Of a stretch of DNA of 64,000 bases, positions 31,521 to 42,830 are shown one piece after another. The stretch spans positions 80,889 to 144,888 of the forward strand of contig CALNHX010003648.1 of the NCBI GenBank assembly GCA_940337035.1. Reading direction: 5' to 3'. Both the position numbers and the translations under genes were made by a program. Below the pieces are notes generated by a model. That model saw only the letters and a program-made list of their open reading frames with translations, was not told the DNA's origin and searched no databases. Positions within the stretch are counted from its first letter, which is position 1, and each line of letters starts with the position of its first letter. Origin of the DNA: Agriotes lineatus. Lineage: Eukaryota > Arthropoda > Insecta > Coleoptera > Elateridae.

Positions 31521-33178
31521 AGTTAACTTCACATAGGGTGTTCCCTAAGTATGTGTATAAAATTGGCTGCCATGTTCCCTGGCGTATTTGAAGATAAATA
31601 GTTTTATTAGCCCATGCCGCAGGTTCTTCCCTTTTGATATTTCAGAGAAAAATTGTAAATTTTGTTGATTTTTTAAAACATTTTGGACTATTGATTAAAA
31701 ACCTCGCTTGTGTACAGTCATCTTCATTAAAGTGTTGTACAGTATTTCTGATTTGTAAATATGATATAATTTTACAAGTTCGAAAAGTGTTGTACGTATA
31801 AAAATATTTTGAAAGTATACATCTAGGTCTACCTATTTAATAATGCAGAGTGAACCTTGTTGAGTAAAAACACAACCAGATAAACTTATATATATTGTGT
31901 ACCATTAATGAGCTTTTTTAATTAGATTCATTTAAATCTATCCTAATTATATCAACTTATATTAAGTTTTGTAAAGTGCCTGGCTAATATTTTTATTCTA
32001 ACTTTATAATTATTAAAAGGACTATTTCAACAGGTGCTACATCCAAATTTTAAAGTACTATTAGTATTTGCTATTAACAATTATTCAAAAGTCTGAGTAC
32101 ACATTAGTTGTACGCATTCTGTATGCACGCTATTTCACTAATGGGATTTTACAAATTTAGTATTTCTAACTGATGCGAATGACATTTATTTCTAGATGGT
32201 TTCTTGGCCTAGAAAGTACATACATCTTTGATGTCCACGCAGTAAACGCTGTTGCTATGCAATAATAATTGTAAGTAAGTACATCGCGTCACAAAACAAA
32301 ACACTTCTACCCACGCCACGACCGGAAGTGAAGCGTAAACTGACGCCACGAGCATATTCCCAAAACGACAATTTTTAGATGACAAATCTGACCTTTAGAT
32401 GGCTTTTAGGATGAATCTGGGGCTACCTGCAGCGACCTGGAGGTCCCACGATGCTCTGGACAAGTCGTCGTCGCCGGCTTGCTGTTAGCGAGGTCCTAAT
32501 CTGCATTTGAACCCACCTGATGTCGACTGCAACCTCGATGATCTTTTGAATTGCTTTCACTAAATCTGGGGCCCTTATTGTAGGACTCTGCTGCACCATA
32601 CGTATACTACTGGCTTATACACTTGTACACGCACTTAGAAAGCTGGCTGGGCCTCCGTAGAATCAGTTTGAAATACTCTGGCTTGGACTTGACCAGATTG
32701 TTGCCTCGTATCTATCTGGCGTACTTTCACAAATCACTCTCGACACACTTTCTCAACTTCTAGTCAACTTGGGTATATAATAAAACATAAAAGTCACTTA
32801 TATTGGAGGAGCTTGGCAAAAACACAACTAACTCTCTTCAAGAAACCACCTTAATTGTTTTTTTTTATAGTTTATGTTTTAGTTGCATGAAATGCGTCGT
32901 TTTTTTTTGTAAAAATTAGATAAATGCAAACAGGTACTGCCAAATACTTTTTGTTTGTAGCAATATAAAATGAACCAGTTTTTACTCATTCCATGTGAAC
33001 ATAATCCATTCTCAAACAGTGGCTATGCACTGTTTTTGGCAGAATTGTATATTTAAAGGAAACGTCAAAGAGATATACTGGATTAAGTTCTTCACCTTTA
33101 ACTAGCCTTTAAAGTTTAGTAACTTTGTTCACTGATGCTAACTTTTTCCGCCAGTTCATTTAACTATAAAATATATAA
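31521..33178. other. Unannotated sequence with a GC-richer block
   Basis: Mostly AT-rich. A GC-richer block at about 32,280-32,780 (for example TCCCACGATGCTCTGGACAA and GTCGTCGTCGCCGGC) has no long frame and no TE motif I recognise. It ends near GGTATATAATAAAAC at about 32,771, a TATA-like word. It might be decayed exon or LTR sequence. Confidence 0.35.
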
Positions 33179-33440
33179 ATGGAAATCCAAAGATTGTTTA
33201 TATATTTCGGAAGTATCCAATCATCACCATTCAACGACTGGCTGTTTCTGCATACGAACCTTGCCTCTCTGAAAGCTAAATTCAGTGAACTTTTGTGTAC
33301 CATCCAACAACTTAAACCGCAAATTACGCTGATTTCTGACACCTGGCTTAGAGCTACTGAACCAGGTATTTTCAGAAAGATAAGAAGCGTACTGGAAGTG
33401 GATTTTGCATTAATCTAGAGAACCGCATAATCAAAAATCT
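33179..33440 (+). pseudogene. LINE endonuclease N-terminal fragment
   Basis: The plus-strand frame includes HTNLASLKAKFSELLCTIQQ and LKPQITLISDTWLRATE, matching the start of the apurinic-type endonuclease of non-LTR elements (NxRSLxxKxxEL...xxPxIxxxSETWL). The first ~80 codons are present, then the match stops. The remainder of the same LINE type resumes at about 35,890 with GDFNFPDISW, so the 2.4-kb GC-rich stretch in between appears to be an insertion. Confidence 0.65.
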
Positions 33441-33677
33441 CTCAGTGACACAAATTGATATTTACATTAACAAGCCTACGTCTAAGCTCAGTGGTAGATT
33501 CCAAAATGGCGTCAGCGTAAGAAGGGGTGTGGGCGTTACCCTGGTCGATGCTGCTAATTGATTGGTGTAAACTTTTAATACTTTTATTTCTACGGCCACT
33601 CTTATATATACAAACAAAACTTAATATTATAGATACACAAAAAAAACATGAAAAGGAATATATATACAAAGGGTCAT

Positions 33678-34289
33678 CTAGACCCGGGCGCTGAAGGCGC
33701 GGGAGGTGATGGGGCGGCCTTTCCTACTGGCCGGAGGCGGGGAACGCGGCCTGGACGCAGTCCGGTCCTTCCGGGAAGCAGTCCGGGGCACGGCTTGTAG
33801 CGGGCGCTGGGAAGTCCTCCTTGGACGTCGGCGGATCGAGTAGGCCTCTCGGGGACGGCGGCTGGAGCGGGGCGTTGCCGGGGCTCGGGATCGGGCTTCC
33901 GCTAGGGGAGTCCGGGGACGGGTGGTCCGTCGCCAGCGGGGGCCGCGACGTGGGCTGCTATCGGGGCAGGTAGCCCGCCACAGGGCTTCGAGCTCGGCTT
34001 CCTCGGCGTCCGTCAGTCTCACCTCGAGGTCCCAATTGAGGATCCGTGGACGGGGAGCCTGGGGGGTCGGCGGGCGGCGCAGCCGGGCAAAAGGTGCGTC
34101 TCGCAGGTGCTGCACCAACGGGCTCCTCTGTGGGGTGCCGAGCTCCGGATCGCTCTCGTCCGTGAGGCCAACGAAATCCGGGGTGAACGCCCTTGTCGGC
34201 GTCCGTGGGCTCCCTGACGGCAGGCGTCCCTCCCAGTACGGAGGTGGCCGGTTCAGCTCCTGGATCCGGGCGAGGGCGATCTGGGCCAA
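33678..34289 (-). CDS. 203-residue Pro/Arg-rich protein, unrecognised
   Basis: Starts MAQIALARIQELNRPPPYWE and is rich in Pro, Arg, Ser and Thr. A short acidic helix-like segment (VRLTDAEEAELEALWRATC, about residues 92-110) stands out, and the C-terminal half is strongly basic. No catalytic motif, zinc finger or membrane segment is visible. High GC makes long open frames more likely by chance, and an overlapping 187-codon frame exists on the plus strand. The minus strand is preferred because a possible promoter and a poly(A) signal flank it in this orientation. Nucleic-acid binding is only suggested by charge. Confidence 0.35.
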   Translation of the reverse strand: MAQIALARIQELNRPPPYWEGRLPSGSPRTPTRAFTPDFVGLTDESDPELGTPQRSPLVQHLRDAPFARLRRPPTPQAPRPRILNWDLEVRLTDAEEAELEALWRATCPDSSPRRGPRWRRTTRPRTPLAEARSRAPATPRSSRRPREAYSIRRRPRRTSQRPLQAVPRTASRKDRTASRPRSPPPASRKGRPITSRAFSARV

Positions 34290-34438
34290 GGGGGAGGCAG
34301 GGGGCGTCTGGGGCGATGGGCCGAATAACTCCTCGTGGCGGCGGTGTCAGACCTGGGAGTGCCCATGGCGGAAGTGGCTCGAGTTCCCAACTTTGCCCGA
34401 AGACGGAAGGCAGCAGAGTCCAATGCGGAGGATTGGCC

Positions 34439-35026
34439 CTAAGTCCACGTATGTGATAGGCTCTGGAGGGGGCTGTGGCTGGTAGGTTCTTGGAAGGCTG
34501 GAACTGCTAGCGGGGCCAAGTGGATGCTGCAGAAGACAAAGTCCAGAAGTGGCTGGATGCTGCAGAAGACAAAGTCCAGAAGTGGCTGGATGCTGCAGAA
34601 GACAAAGTCCAGAAGTGGCTGGCTGCTGCAGAAGACAAAGTCCAGAAGTGGCTGGATGCTGCAGAAGACAAAGTCCAGAAGTGGCTGGATGCTGCAGAAG
34701 ACAAAGTCCCGAAGTGGCTGGATGCTGCAGAAGACAAAGTCCAGAAGTGGCTGGAGGTCCTGGAGAGGCTGGATGGTTCCTCTAGCTGAAGTGGCTACTG
34801 GTGGACTCTCCTGGGTTGAGTAATTTCCTACTGCCAGCGTCTGACTATTTAAAGGAGCCAGTCCTTTGTCAAACGCGATCTCGCAGCTCATTGGTCGAAG
34901 TAGAAGGGATGATTTGCCCGTTTTCGATATATTTCGGATTATAGCGTTTAATTGAGCGGCGCGATCAATTATCGACTTGATTTGAGTCGCAATCAATAGT
35001 CGTTGAAATGTCGATTCTAACGACAC
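34439..35026 (-). CDS. Repeat-containing hypothetical frame upstream of the 203-residue ORF
   Basis: 195-codon frame whose middle is seven-plus copies of an 11-residue unit (SIQPLLDFVFC) from a 33-bp minisatellite. The non-repeat N-terminal ~85 residues have no known match. Because 33 is divisible by three and the unit lacks stops, the frames across the repeat are open on both strands, so openness here is weak evidence for coding. The plus-strand alternative encodes LDAAEDKVQKW repeats. Confidence 0.2.
   Translation of the reverse strand: MSLESTFQRLLIATQIKSIIDRAAQLNAIIRNISKTGKSSLLLRPMSCEIAFDKGLAPLNSQTLAVGNYSTQESPPVATSARGTIQPLQDLQPLLDFVFCSIQPLRDFVFCSIQPLLDFVFCSIQPLLDFVFCSSQPLLDFVFCSIQPLLDFVFCSIQPLLDFVFCSIHLAPLAVPAFQEPTSHSPLQSLSHTWT
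34518..34762. repeat. 33-bp minisatellite, ~7.4 copies
   Basis: Unit TGGATGCTGCAGAAGACAAA followed by GTCCAGAAGTGGC. The copies are nearly identical, with single-base variants (GGCTGCTGC in one, CCGAAG in another), which points to recent expansion. Confidence 0.95.
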
Positions 35027-35460
35027 CCAATTTGCTAGGTTTTGGTAAAGATTAGTTCAACTTGGAATTTTTAATTCCGTGTTCGGCGTAAAACTTAATT
35101 AAGCATTACTCTTCTGGCGTATGTTAATAAGTTTAAAATGCTTCGATCGGTTGCGCGCTATTTTTACAGGAATTTTGAGACTATTCACGCCTTCCTGTGA
35201 TGCTTCCTTCCGCTAATTAAAATTTAATTTGTAATTTTGCATCCTTGCCCGCTGTACTCGGTCGTGGCCCTGATTTCTTCGTTACAAAATGCCTTTCCCC
35301 GGGCCGCTGTGTATGCTGAATTTCGGCCGCTCCGCCCGCATGCATTTGCTGGCTGATGGAAAAATTCGTTTTTCTCGATCTGCCTGGGTGCTAGAAACTT
35401 GGGATTGATTTTATCAGGTGGCGGCTTATTCCTCCTATCGGCAGGTATCCTTATGTGGGA

Positions 35461-35486
35461 TTAAAACAGAGCGCACTCTGTTTTAA
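35461..35486. repeat. Perfect 11-bp hairpin
   Basis: TTAAAACAGAG, loop CGCA, CTCTGTTTTAA. It is a perfect stem inside the upstream region of the GC-rich insert. It has a run of T on the far side in plus orientation but is not a bacterial terminator in this context. Confidence 0.8.
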
Positions 35487-35889
35487 GAGCGTTTTAGTGA
35501 AAATTTCTTAATTCAATCTGCAAACATTCGTGAGGCGTATTTCGCTTGCTGTCACCTTTCTTGGCCTGCCGGTTCCAATAAATTTTATGGTTGCAATCTT
35601 GCTGCACTTTAGAAATTTGTTGTAATTGCACTTATTTTTATGATTTTAGGGTTTTGAAAAATACTTTTGCGTAGGATCGCGGCGGTTTGTTAAGCAGATG
35701 TAATATTCTTTGTTCTTCTGGCGCCTTTCGGGCGGCGTACTTTTCCTTTGTTTTTTCGATCTGTTTAACGGTTCATATCAACATATTTTCCATTGAGGCG
35801 ATTTGTCTTTAACTGCGTTAGAAGTAATTTTCTCTTAATGTAGCATGTATATGCCAATCTCCTAATTTTTTAACTGGGTAATGACATGG

Positions 35890-37875
35890 TACTTTTTCAA
35901 AAATTGGAATATCCCTTGCCTCTTGGAAATGTTGTCATCGGAGATTTTAACTTCCCCGATATATCATGGCCACGACCAAATATTTCTGCAACAATAAATT
36001 CGCAGTCTTCTTATTGAGTGCACCCAAAACTTAAATTTATATCAGCTCATATCAGAACCAACTAGATTTCGTATTAACAATGTACCTTTCATATTGGACT
36101 AATATTCAGTAATAACTGTCAACTAATAACAAAACCCTAGAAGCTTCTGTAGGTATCTCAGGTCATACTGTTCTAATTTCACACCTTCAATTTATTCTCA
36201 TTATTCCTCATCAGCAACATAACTTACTTAATTTCTTATGAAAAAAAAAACAATTGTGACATCATTTCGCAGTGATTGGAGTAGATAAATTAGCAGAACT
36301 TTTTCGGCCCAATAGAAAACCCCAGCGAAACGAGGGACATCTTTTACGAAACGTTGTCAGAGCTCAAGAATAAATAAATAACAAAGATAAATAACTACAG
36401 AAATTGTATAAAACTCTGAACTGTTATCTATGATCAAACATAAAAAGATTCTATGGCGCAAATACATACACACAAATCAAACCAGAGCTTTTTCAAACAA
36501 CGACAAATTAACAATATATCAAGCTAGGTATCTGTACGAAGAGTCAATAGCCAACAGTGGCAACGACAAGAATATTTTCAAGTATATTCGCACTTCATTA
36601 ACTACTAAGGTAGCAGTTCCCCTTCTAAGAAAAATTGACGAATCTCTGATGATGCCGAAACAGCGAAGATTTTTCCAACACCTTTTCGGATGTATATTCT
36701 GATAAACCGACTAACAACGCCTGAACGATATAATGTGTCCCCGCACTTACACAACGTCACTTTTACTCCTGAGATTGTCTTAAAACATCTTACACTTTTG
36801 AAAAGCAACTAATCAGCAAGTCTGTACAGACTTCCTTCGTATTTCCTTAAACGATTTGGGAATTCCATAGCACTTCTCCTATCTTCAATCATGACTGCAT
36901 CTTTCAAATACCATATTCTGCCACCTGTTTGGAAGAATGCCTCATTCACGGCTATTTTCAAAAAGCGGGTCAAATTAGACCCAAGCAATTATCGCTCCAC
37001 ACTTAAAGTTAAAGTGGAACAGACCTATTAATTGCAGAGACCCGTTCGTAGCGAAGTACCGCAAGGGTCTGCCCTGGGGCCCTTGTTTTTCCTGATATAT
37101 TCTAGTGATCTGCAGTTCCACTTAAAAAGAAAAATTACTTTCCATGTCTATGATACGAAGATCTACACCAATCCTTTTCTCCAGACGTAGCAACTTCAAG
37201 AAGTTCTAAATTCAGTGTTTTCATGGTTTACTGATTGGATGAACCCTCTGAATGTTGAGAAGTGCCTTGTACTGTATATTGGCAAGAAAAATCCATGTCT
37301 TCAATATGTTATTAATAATAGCAAAGTGCAAATAGTAAGCTCTCATAACGACTTTGGTCTGACAATAAATTCTAATTTAAGTTGGTCCGTACATATAACG
37401 CTAATCTGCAAAAAAACCAACAACCTGCTATTCCTGCTAAAAAAATAATTTGTCACTGTATCATTTAGAGAACTTACAACGTCGCCCGACCAGACTGCCG
37501 ACTGGTGTTGCGAGGCCTGCTTACGAAGAAAGAGTTTCTCTGTGCAATTTGCCATAGTTTCTTGAACGTCGTATACGTGGAGACCTTATCATAACTTTCA
37601 GAATATTAAATTTTGATTTGCAGGTTTACGTGAAATATACGATATTGATAGATTTCACTTGAAAAAGAACCTTTTAAATATATTTTTTCCCTCTTTGATA
37701 TTTTTATAATTTTCTTTTCTTTGCAGCTGCGCCAACGTATATTTTCCTTGTTATTTGTACATATTACTTGTTTTGTTCTATTACTAGTTTAACCTGTATA
37801 TTTGGTATTTGTGGGGTCATATCGGACTTCATCCTCCCCCTTTATTTGTTTTAATAATAATAATAATAATATAGA
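35890..37875 (+). pseudogene. LINE ORF2 remainder: endonuclease end, linker, RT, 3' tail
   Basis: Plus-strand pieces in order: GNVVIGDFNFPDISW (endonuclease), LWRKYIHTNQ...YLYEESIANSGND (linker), AIFKKRVKLDPSNYRS (RT block 1), then a jump over a deletion to a VPQGSALGPLFFLIYSSDL motif B, YDTKIY (motif C, with FADD lost), WFTDWMNPLNVEKC, FGLTINSNLSWSVHI, and a C-terminal RGDLIITFRILNF-type segment. Several frameshifts and stops occur, and the RT motif A region is deleted. The end is a short (TAA)n tail at about 37,849-37,872, as in many insect LINEs of the jockey/CR1/I groups. It is probably one copy with the fragment at 33,179-33,440. Confidence 0.75.
37849..37872. repeat. (TAA)n LINE tail
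   Basis: TTTTAATAATAATAATAATAATA closes the LINE 3' end on the plus strand. Confidence 0.85.
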
Positions 37876-37904
37876 AGACACTTAAACCTCGCGATGTCGA
37901 AATT

Positions 37905-38420
37905 TGCCTTCATATGTGAGGAGGTGGAAATAATATATTGTACATGTCGAGAGCTTCACTTCGGTTAAAAAGCACGCGCCGAAGGCAGAAAACACTTTTT
38001 TCATGTGTTGCACATGCTATTTTTTCATATGCTGTAGGAAAATTCCTAGAAATTTTGATATAGAAATATCAAAAATCATATAAAGAGTGTGCATTTAAAC
38101 ATTCAACTGTGTCGGTATACAAAACAGTGCAGCTATGCAGAAAAGTAGCACTTTTCTAAACGATTTGCCATTGGCGTTAAGTAGTGGAACAGTCTGCCAG
38201 CTATTGACTGGCATGATTGAACTTCGCCCTATTGTACACATTGTTTAGTATTTTTTAATGTAAATTGTTGGTGTGCAGTAAAAGGCGTTTATTATTATTA
38301 TCATTGCTATGCTGAAAAGCACTACTTTTCCAACCAATTTTGTATTTAGGAATTCAGTACATTTTCCTGTAGTACGTAAAAAATTTATTTTCTGTACGGT
38401 TGGCTATAACCATCAAAATG
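37905..38420. repeat. Decayed hairpin-type element interrupted by a LINE 3' end
   Basis: The GCGCCGAAGGCAG tip word at about 37,976-37,988 recalls the two hairpins near 2.9 and 5.4 kb, with partial arm pairing (AAAAAGCAC versus AACACTTTTT). On either side of a LINE tail are two similar words, GCTATGCAGAAAAG at about 38,133 and GCTATGCTGAAAAG at about 38,306, which suggests that an older element was split or duplicated there. Boundaries are uncertain. Confidence 0.35.
38150..38302 (+). pseudogene. LINE 3'-end fragment with TTATTATTAT tail
   Basis: The plus strand reads NDLPLALSSGTVCQL, which resembles the C-terminal WNxLPxxIR block of non-LTR ORF2, followed by ~100 bases of 3' UTR and a TTATTATTATTATCATT tail. 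About 150 bp in total. Confidence 0.45.
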
Positions 38421-38599
38421 TTTCACAATCCGCCACTGATTTAAATTAAACAGTAATAACAACTTAATTAATTTATATGGTTGTTTGTAACGAAATACCG
38501 AAAGAAAAATCACTCGTTTTGTGGCAGCATTTAATGCTGTAATTTTTATTATTTAAAGAAAACATTGTATAATATTAGTAATAGCAGCAATTATATAGA

Positions 38600-38990
38600 T
38601 AATACTTCTTGCAAAATTGTGAACAGATTGTTGGATGTCATTGCACATGTTTATGTAAACCTTGTAAATATTTCTACTGAATCTGGAGAATTTACGTTCT
38701 TGCTGAAAACGGGTATAAAAACGCCAGTTGAGAAAGTTCAAAACGCGAAAGGGCTGAGACTTTAAACCGACAAGCTCCTTGCCATTCCTAGAGAAACTTA
38801 TTGAAAGAGTACCATCAATCAATCAGGATTTCGCACCGGACACTCATGTGAGATGTGAGATGAAAACAACTTTGTTACAGCAGTATTTTGAGATTTAAAA
38901 CGAGCATTTGGAACAGTGGACAGAAGTATATTACTTAACAAATTTTATAGTGGTTTAAATTTTATGTTGATTATAGACACCAAATAACGA
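38600..38990 (+). pseudogene. Non-LTR reverse transcriptase fragment
   Basis: The plus-strand frame reads IVNRLLDVIAHVYVNLVNISTESG, then LLKTGIKTPVEKVQNAKGL, NQSGFRTGHSCE and, after frameshifts, LKRAFGTVDRSILLNKF. This matches LINE RT blocks up to motif A (FLDLKRAFETVDRxILLxKL), with the first catalytic Asp region present as DLKRAF. The palm downstream of motif A is missing. A different LINE lineage from the copy at 35,890. Confidence 0.7.
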
Positions 38991-39455
38991 AAGTTGTTTC
39001 GTTTGGATGCCTCTTCTACTACAGCTCGGTATGTGCGCCGTCTGTATTTTTAAGGTCTGTGGTGTAGGTTTTAATATGTCCGCGTACTCATGGCCTTCCT
39101 TGACTTTCATCTGTTCGGCCAAACGACTGAAGTGTTTTATCTGGAACGCCGTGATGGTGACTTGGTTGTAGCGTCTTTGAAATTACCATGCGGTTTTACG
39201 GTTTACAGAATATGACTGTTTTCGTTCGTGACCCCGCAAAAGTTGCGGATTGTTGTAGCCGAGCAGTTCTGTGGAGGCTTTGTTTCTCGCGCCTAGTTGG
39301 CGGATTTTTGCGCTTCGCTTGTCATTCAGCGGCACGTTCCCCAAATTTATCTGAGCAACCAGTCCGGGACTCTTGAAACCGTGAAGCTCCATCACCGCGA
39401 CCGAGTGCGTCGACCTTGACTTGGTTCGAGCTGTTATCATCTGTATTCCAACCTT
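38985..39455 (-). pseudogene. Unrecognised coding relic with one in-frame stop
   Basis: The minus-strand frame starts within SRQAKVGIQMITARTKS, continues MELHGFKSPGLVAQINLGNV and NKASTELLGYNNPQLLRG, meets one stop after NRKTAW, and then stays open in the same frame through YNQVTITAFQIKHFSRLAEQ and EGHEYADILKPTPQTLKIQT. About 155 codons in total. The region is GC-richer than its flanks and the amino-acid use is protein-like. I do not recognise the family. It could be part of a retroelement gag or of a DNA transposon protein. Confidence 0.4.
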
Positions 39456-41081
39456 CGCTTGTCTGGATCATCACATAGGCGGAAGGGGTTCAAAGGAAGC
39501 TAAGATCAGGTTTTGTCTTCCTTTCCTTTAAGTGAAATTATACTTCGGCGTTGGCTGTATTGTACAGTTTTCTTCACGAACTGCGTACCTGATTAAATGG
39601 TTTTACAACCACGGCGTCTGGGTTAATGGCCACTGCATTTAATTATTTAATTATTTTGGATCATGTTAGGACTGTTGTGTGAGCCTGTTATTTAAAAGTT
39701 GTACTGCTGATTAACTTTCGACTGGTCAATAATTATTTGAAATTCGTACTATGATTACTCGCACTTTGTACTATGATTAATATTTGTACTGAAATCTGCA
39801 GAATTAGAAACTAGTATATTGTAATATTAGCATTTTGGTGTTATTATTTGTTACACTTGTCGTTAATTGGTAAAGATTCGTTGGCGCCCTATTGGCTTTT
39901 ACTCATTTGTTAGTACTTCCTGACTAGCCGGTCGACAACTGTATCTAAGTAGTCATAAAGTTTGTTTTGCTTATGAGAATTAGCCGATGAATCGATGCTA
40001 ACAAAGTTAATAATACTTTTTTGGATATAAAATATGCATCTTGGGGCAATTTTGTTTCTGATCTTTTTTAGTAATTTATGATCTATACTGTTATGCGATC
40101 ATTTGTTCTTTATAAATGATCTTAAAATACGTCAAGTCAGAAAGAAACGAAACGAGGCAAATAAGTTACAAGCGTATCTTGAGACATTGTCGGCTTGTAG
40201 TTTTCTTAACTGCTTGCCACTGACTATAAATGCATGTTGTTGCATTAAATTGATAATAAATCCAAACTGCATAAAGTGTGACCATACCATCTCACACGGA
40301 ACTTGTTTGTGGATTATGCGATCCTATAATCACTATTCTGGGTGTGTCAATATTTTCTGCACGTCTTTTTCTAAATGTACAAATCTGCTTATGCAAAATG
40401 TTCAACTCTTTTTGTTTTTTTTTTATTTTCGATCTCTGTTATTTTTATTTACGGTACCAGTACCAAACCAATTTATTTATGAAGTTTGTAGTCAACCTGT
40501 AATTGGATGGCCGTGCATTTGTCTTGTAAATAAGTAACTAAATAATATTAATTTATATATTTTGATGTTGTCTAATTAGTAAGCAATGAATTAACAACAG
40601 TTCCTTACATTTAAATGAAAGTCTTTATTTGGCAGACAGAACCTGTAGCATTACTAGGAATAGAATTTATTTATCCCGTCATAAAACTTCAGAGACACTT
40701 TCTGTGACATCTTATGGATTTGTAAATTTTTTCAAATTTTGTATTAAATCGGTTTAACATTTCAATGGAAACTCTTTCATTTATGTTAGCTCAGTGTGAT
40801 ATTAGAAACATAAAACTCTTTTCCGAGATCGTCAGTTGATGCCTTAATTCTTAACTTTTAATGAAATTAATTTCCGTTCTTCTGTCTTTTGCAGGTAAGG
40901 TACATTTCGTAAGTAATAGTTGTGAAGTTGACCGCATTTATTTGTCAGCACTTTGTGGATCGAATCTTTTAACTTCTCATTTATATTTTTCATTTATTTG
41001 TAGATATACCTAACTCGTTACTTATTAATGTTGCTTTCTAGATGGACTTGGATCTGGTTTTCTAACTTATATCTTATTCTT
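39456..41081. other. Unannotated AT-rich sequence
   Basis: No gene recognised. A 144-codon plus-strand frame at 40,103-40,537 is Phe/Leu/Cys-rich, as expected from AT-rich DNA with a poly-T run, and I reject it as a gene. Confidence 0.4.
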
Positions 41082-41096
41082 GCCACTAGATGGCGC
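41082..41096. promoter_or_regulatory. Candidate CTCF-type site
   Basis: GCCACTAGATGGCGC fits the conserved animal CTCF core (CCAxxAGxxGGCGC). It lies in a small GC-rich patch (41,080-41,130) within AT-rich DNA. Short motifs can occur by chance, and this word is also found in insect repeats. Confidence 0.35.
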
Positions 41097-42639
41097 ACCA
41101 TAGCTACGGCGCGGCGCCTACAGCCGGATGCACTACAGTACTTCAATTATTTCCAGAAGAGTCGATAATGCTGGCTTTCTCACAATTTTGTAGTTGCAGA
41201 AAAATCCCATATATTTTTGCAATGTTGTCGTTATGGTGCTGTAATTGCTGAAATGCTGTCACTCTTTTTTTAGAGTCGGTAGATAATGTACCAGATTTAA
41301 TTTCTGCTAATATTTCGTTGCAGGAAAATTTTTACCAGATTTTTGCAGCTTTAAAATTCTAGTAAAAATGTAACATCTGTATACCTTGGCGAAACCTGAA
41401 TATAACAAAATGTGTCACAGGCTCGTCAACGTGTACACGAATCCGATATAAAAAAGCAATAAAAAAATAAAGAAAAGCGATTTACAATTTTCCTCGAGGT
41501 TACAATTTGGGATTTTTAGATGCTTGTGACTTATTGTTTGACTCGAAAAACAACGTCCAAGACTACCATAAAACAATAACTGGAGATTTTTTTCAAAACT
41601 GAATGATTAATCGCAAGGTAAATGTGGGTTGGTGATGGATAATGTACTATACTATTCAGTACAATTGGACAAACCACCTTCATTTCATAATACTTAAAGT
41701 AAAATGCAGAAACGACTCTTCAGGAACTTTTGAAAGAGCATACGGGAAATCTTTCGGTGGAAAAGATTTCATCTGCTATTATTTCATTAGGAGAGTCTGA
41801 GTTAGAGCTAAAGAGTGATATACATTTTGAAATGGTGGAGGTGGAGTAGGGAATATCTTAATTTGCAGTTAAATTCTTACAAAAGACGATTTTTTAAGAC
41901 TTTGGTACATGAAAAAGCCGCTTCTGTACAAACTGCAATGTAGATTACTCAAAAACTACTGCCGACTTTACTATGATGTTGTCTTTGTTTGGCCAGACTA
42001 GAAAATTTTCCTCATCTAGTAGTATATGATGTGCTTAATTCAGATTTCTCACCAGTTTGACTTAAAGATACTAGCGCATGTGTTGACAAAATAAAATATA
42101 AATGTCAATAACTATGTTCAAAGCAAATAAATATGTTAGTGGTAGGTACGTGTGGCTGCACTTACGGTGACTAATGTTAATTGTAGCAGAAGATTAGGTA
42201 ATAATTCAATAACAAATTTAACCTTCTACACGTTGGGGCTTAGTTTTTTAGAATTTTCCACTCTTTAATATATCGAAACAAAGTGCGATTGGTAGTAATT
42301 AGCAACACATACGTACATTCATTCACCCCTTGATCACTGTGAAATACTATTTTAGCAAGATAATTGCAACATTAACTTAATTTAAATTAATCGTAGTTGT
42401 TTAATACTTCAATTGCTGGGTGACCAAGCAATTTTATACTTATAATGAAACATATTTTTTAATTATCTGTTTACATCATGCAACTTTACTAAAATTCATA
42501 TCGATTAGGAAGAGCAAACACTTTATAAGAGCTTTAGCATTCTTCGGTGTCTGTAACATAAAATTAAAATTAATGAGATTATTTCTTAGACTACATGACG
42601 AAGTTGTTGTTAGCTGCAAGTGGTGCTATCCCTTTTAAA
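41097..42639. other. Unannotated AT-rich sequence
   Basis: No gene, hairpin or tandem repeat recognised apart from short A and T runs. Confidence 0.4.
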
Positions 42640-42830
42640 GCGTTTCTTTTATATTTCTCAAAAGATTATACGAATACTATAAACTACAGTAATTCTAAGA
42701 CGATGATAACATTCATCTACGTTGCTAATGACGTAACCTCTTTTGTCTCTAATCGCAGGGCGTTACAATATTTCAAGTTTATCTCTTGTAGAATCCAACA
42801 GGGTTGCTCCCTTCCAAGTTCAATGTAAAA
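42640..42830 (+). pseudogene. Degenerate LINE reverse transcriptase fragment
   Basis: The plus strand reads YFSKDYTNTINYSNSKTM then SFVSNRRALQYFKFISCRIQQGCSLPSS. This keeps the order of LINE RT motif A (DFSKAFDTINHxxL), the SYLxNRxQ block and motif B (ISCGVPQGSxLGP), but with most catalytic residues changed and the middle shortened. Old and inactive. Confidence 0.5.

Larger units (their letters stand above)
33480..35880 (-). mobile_element. GC-rich insert splitting a LINE; minus-strand ORFs
   Basis: Between the two parts of the LINE lies a block whose centre (33,680-34,500) is very GC-rich. On the minus strand there is an upstream region with a CCAAT word and TTTAAATA near 34,850-34,890, a repeat-containing frame, a 203-codon frame, and then AATAAAAG at about 33,588 as a possible polyadenylation signal. 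I could not find LTRs, terminal inverted repeats or an RT. Possible identities include a non-autonomous retroelement, a retroposed gene or a fragment of a larger element. Confidence 0.4.

Noticed and set aside
34520..34789. Plus-strand LDAAEDKVQKW repeats as an amphipathic-helix protein
   Set aside because: The 33-bp unit is open in many frames. The plus strand lacks other support and the frame is only 89 codons.
35461..35486. Rho-independent terminator
   Set aside because: Perfect hairpin, but the window is eukaryotic and no gene end lies next to it.
40103..40537. 144-codon plus-strand frame
   Set aside because: Phe/Leu/Cys-rich translation of AT-rich DNA including a poly-T run. No motif.
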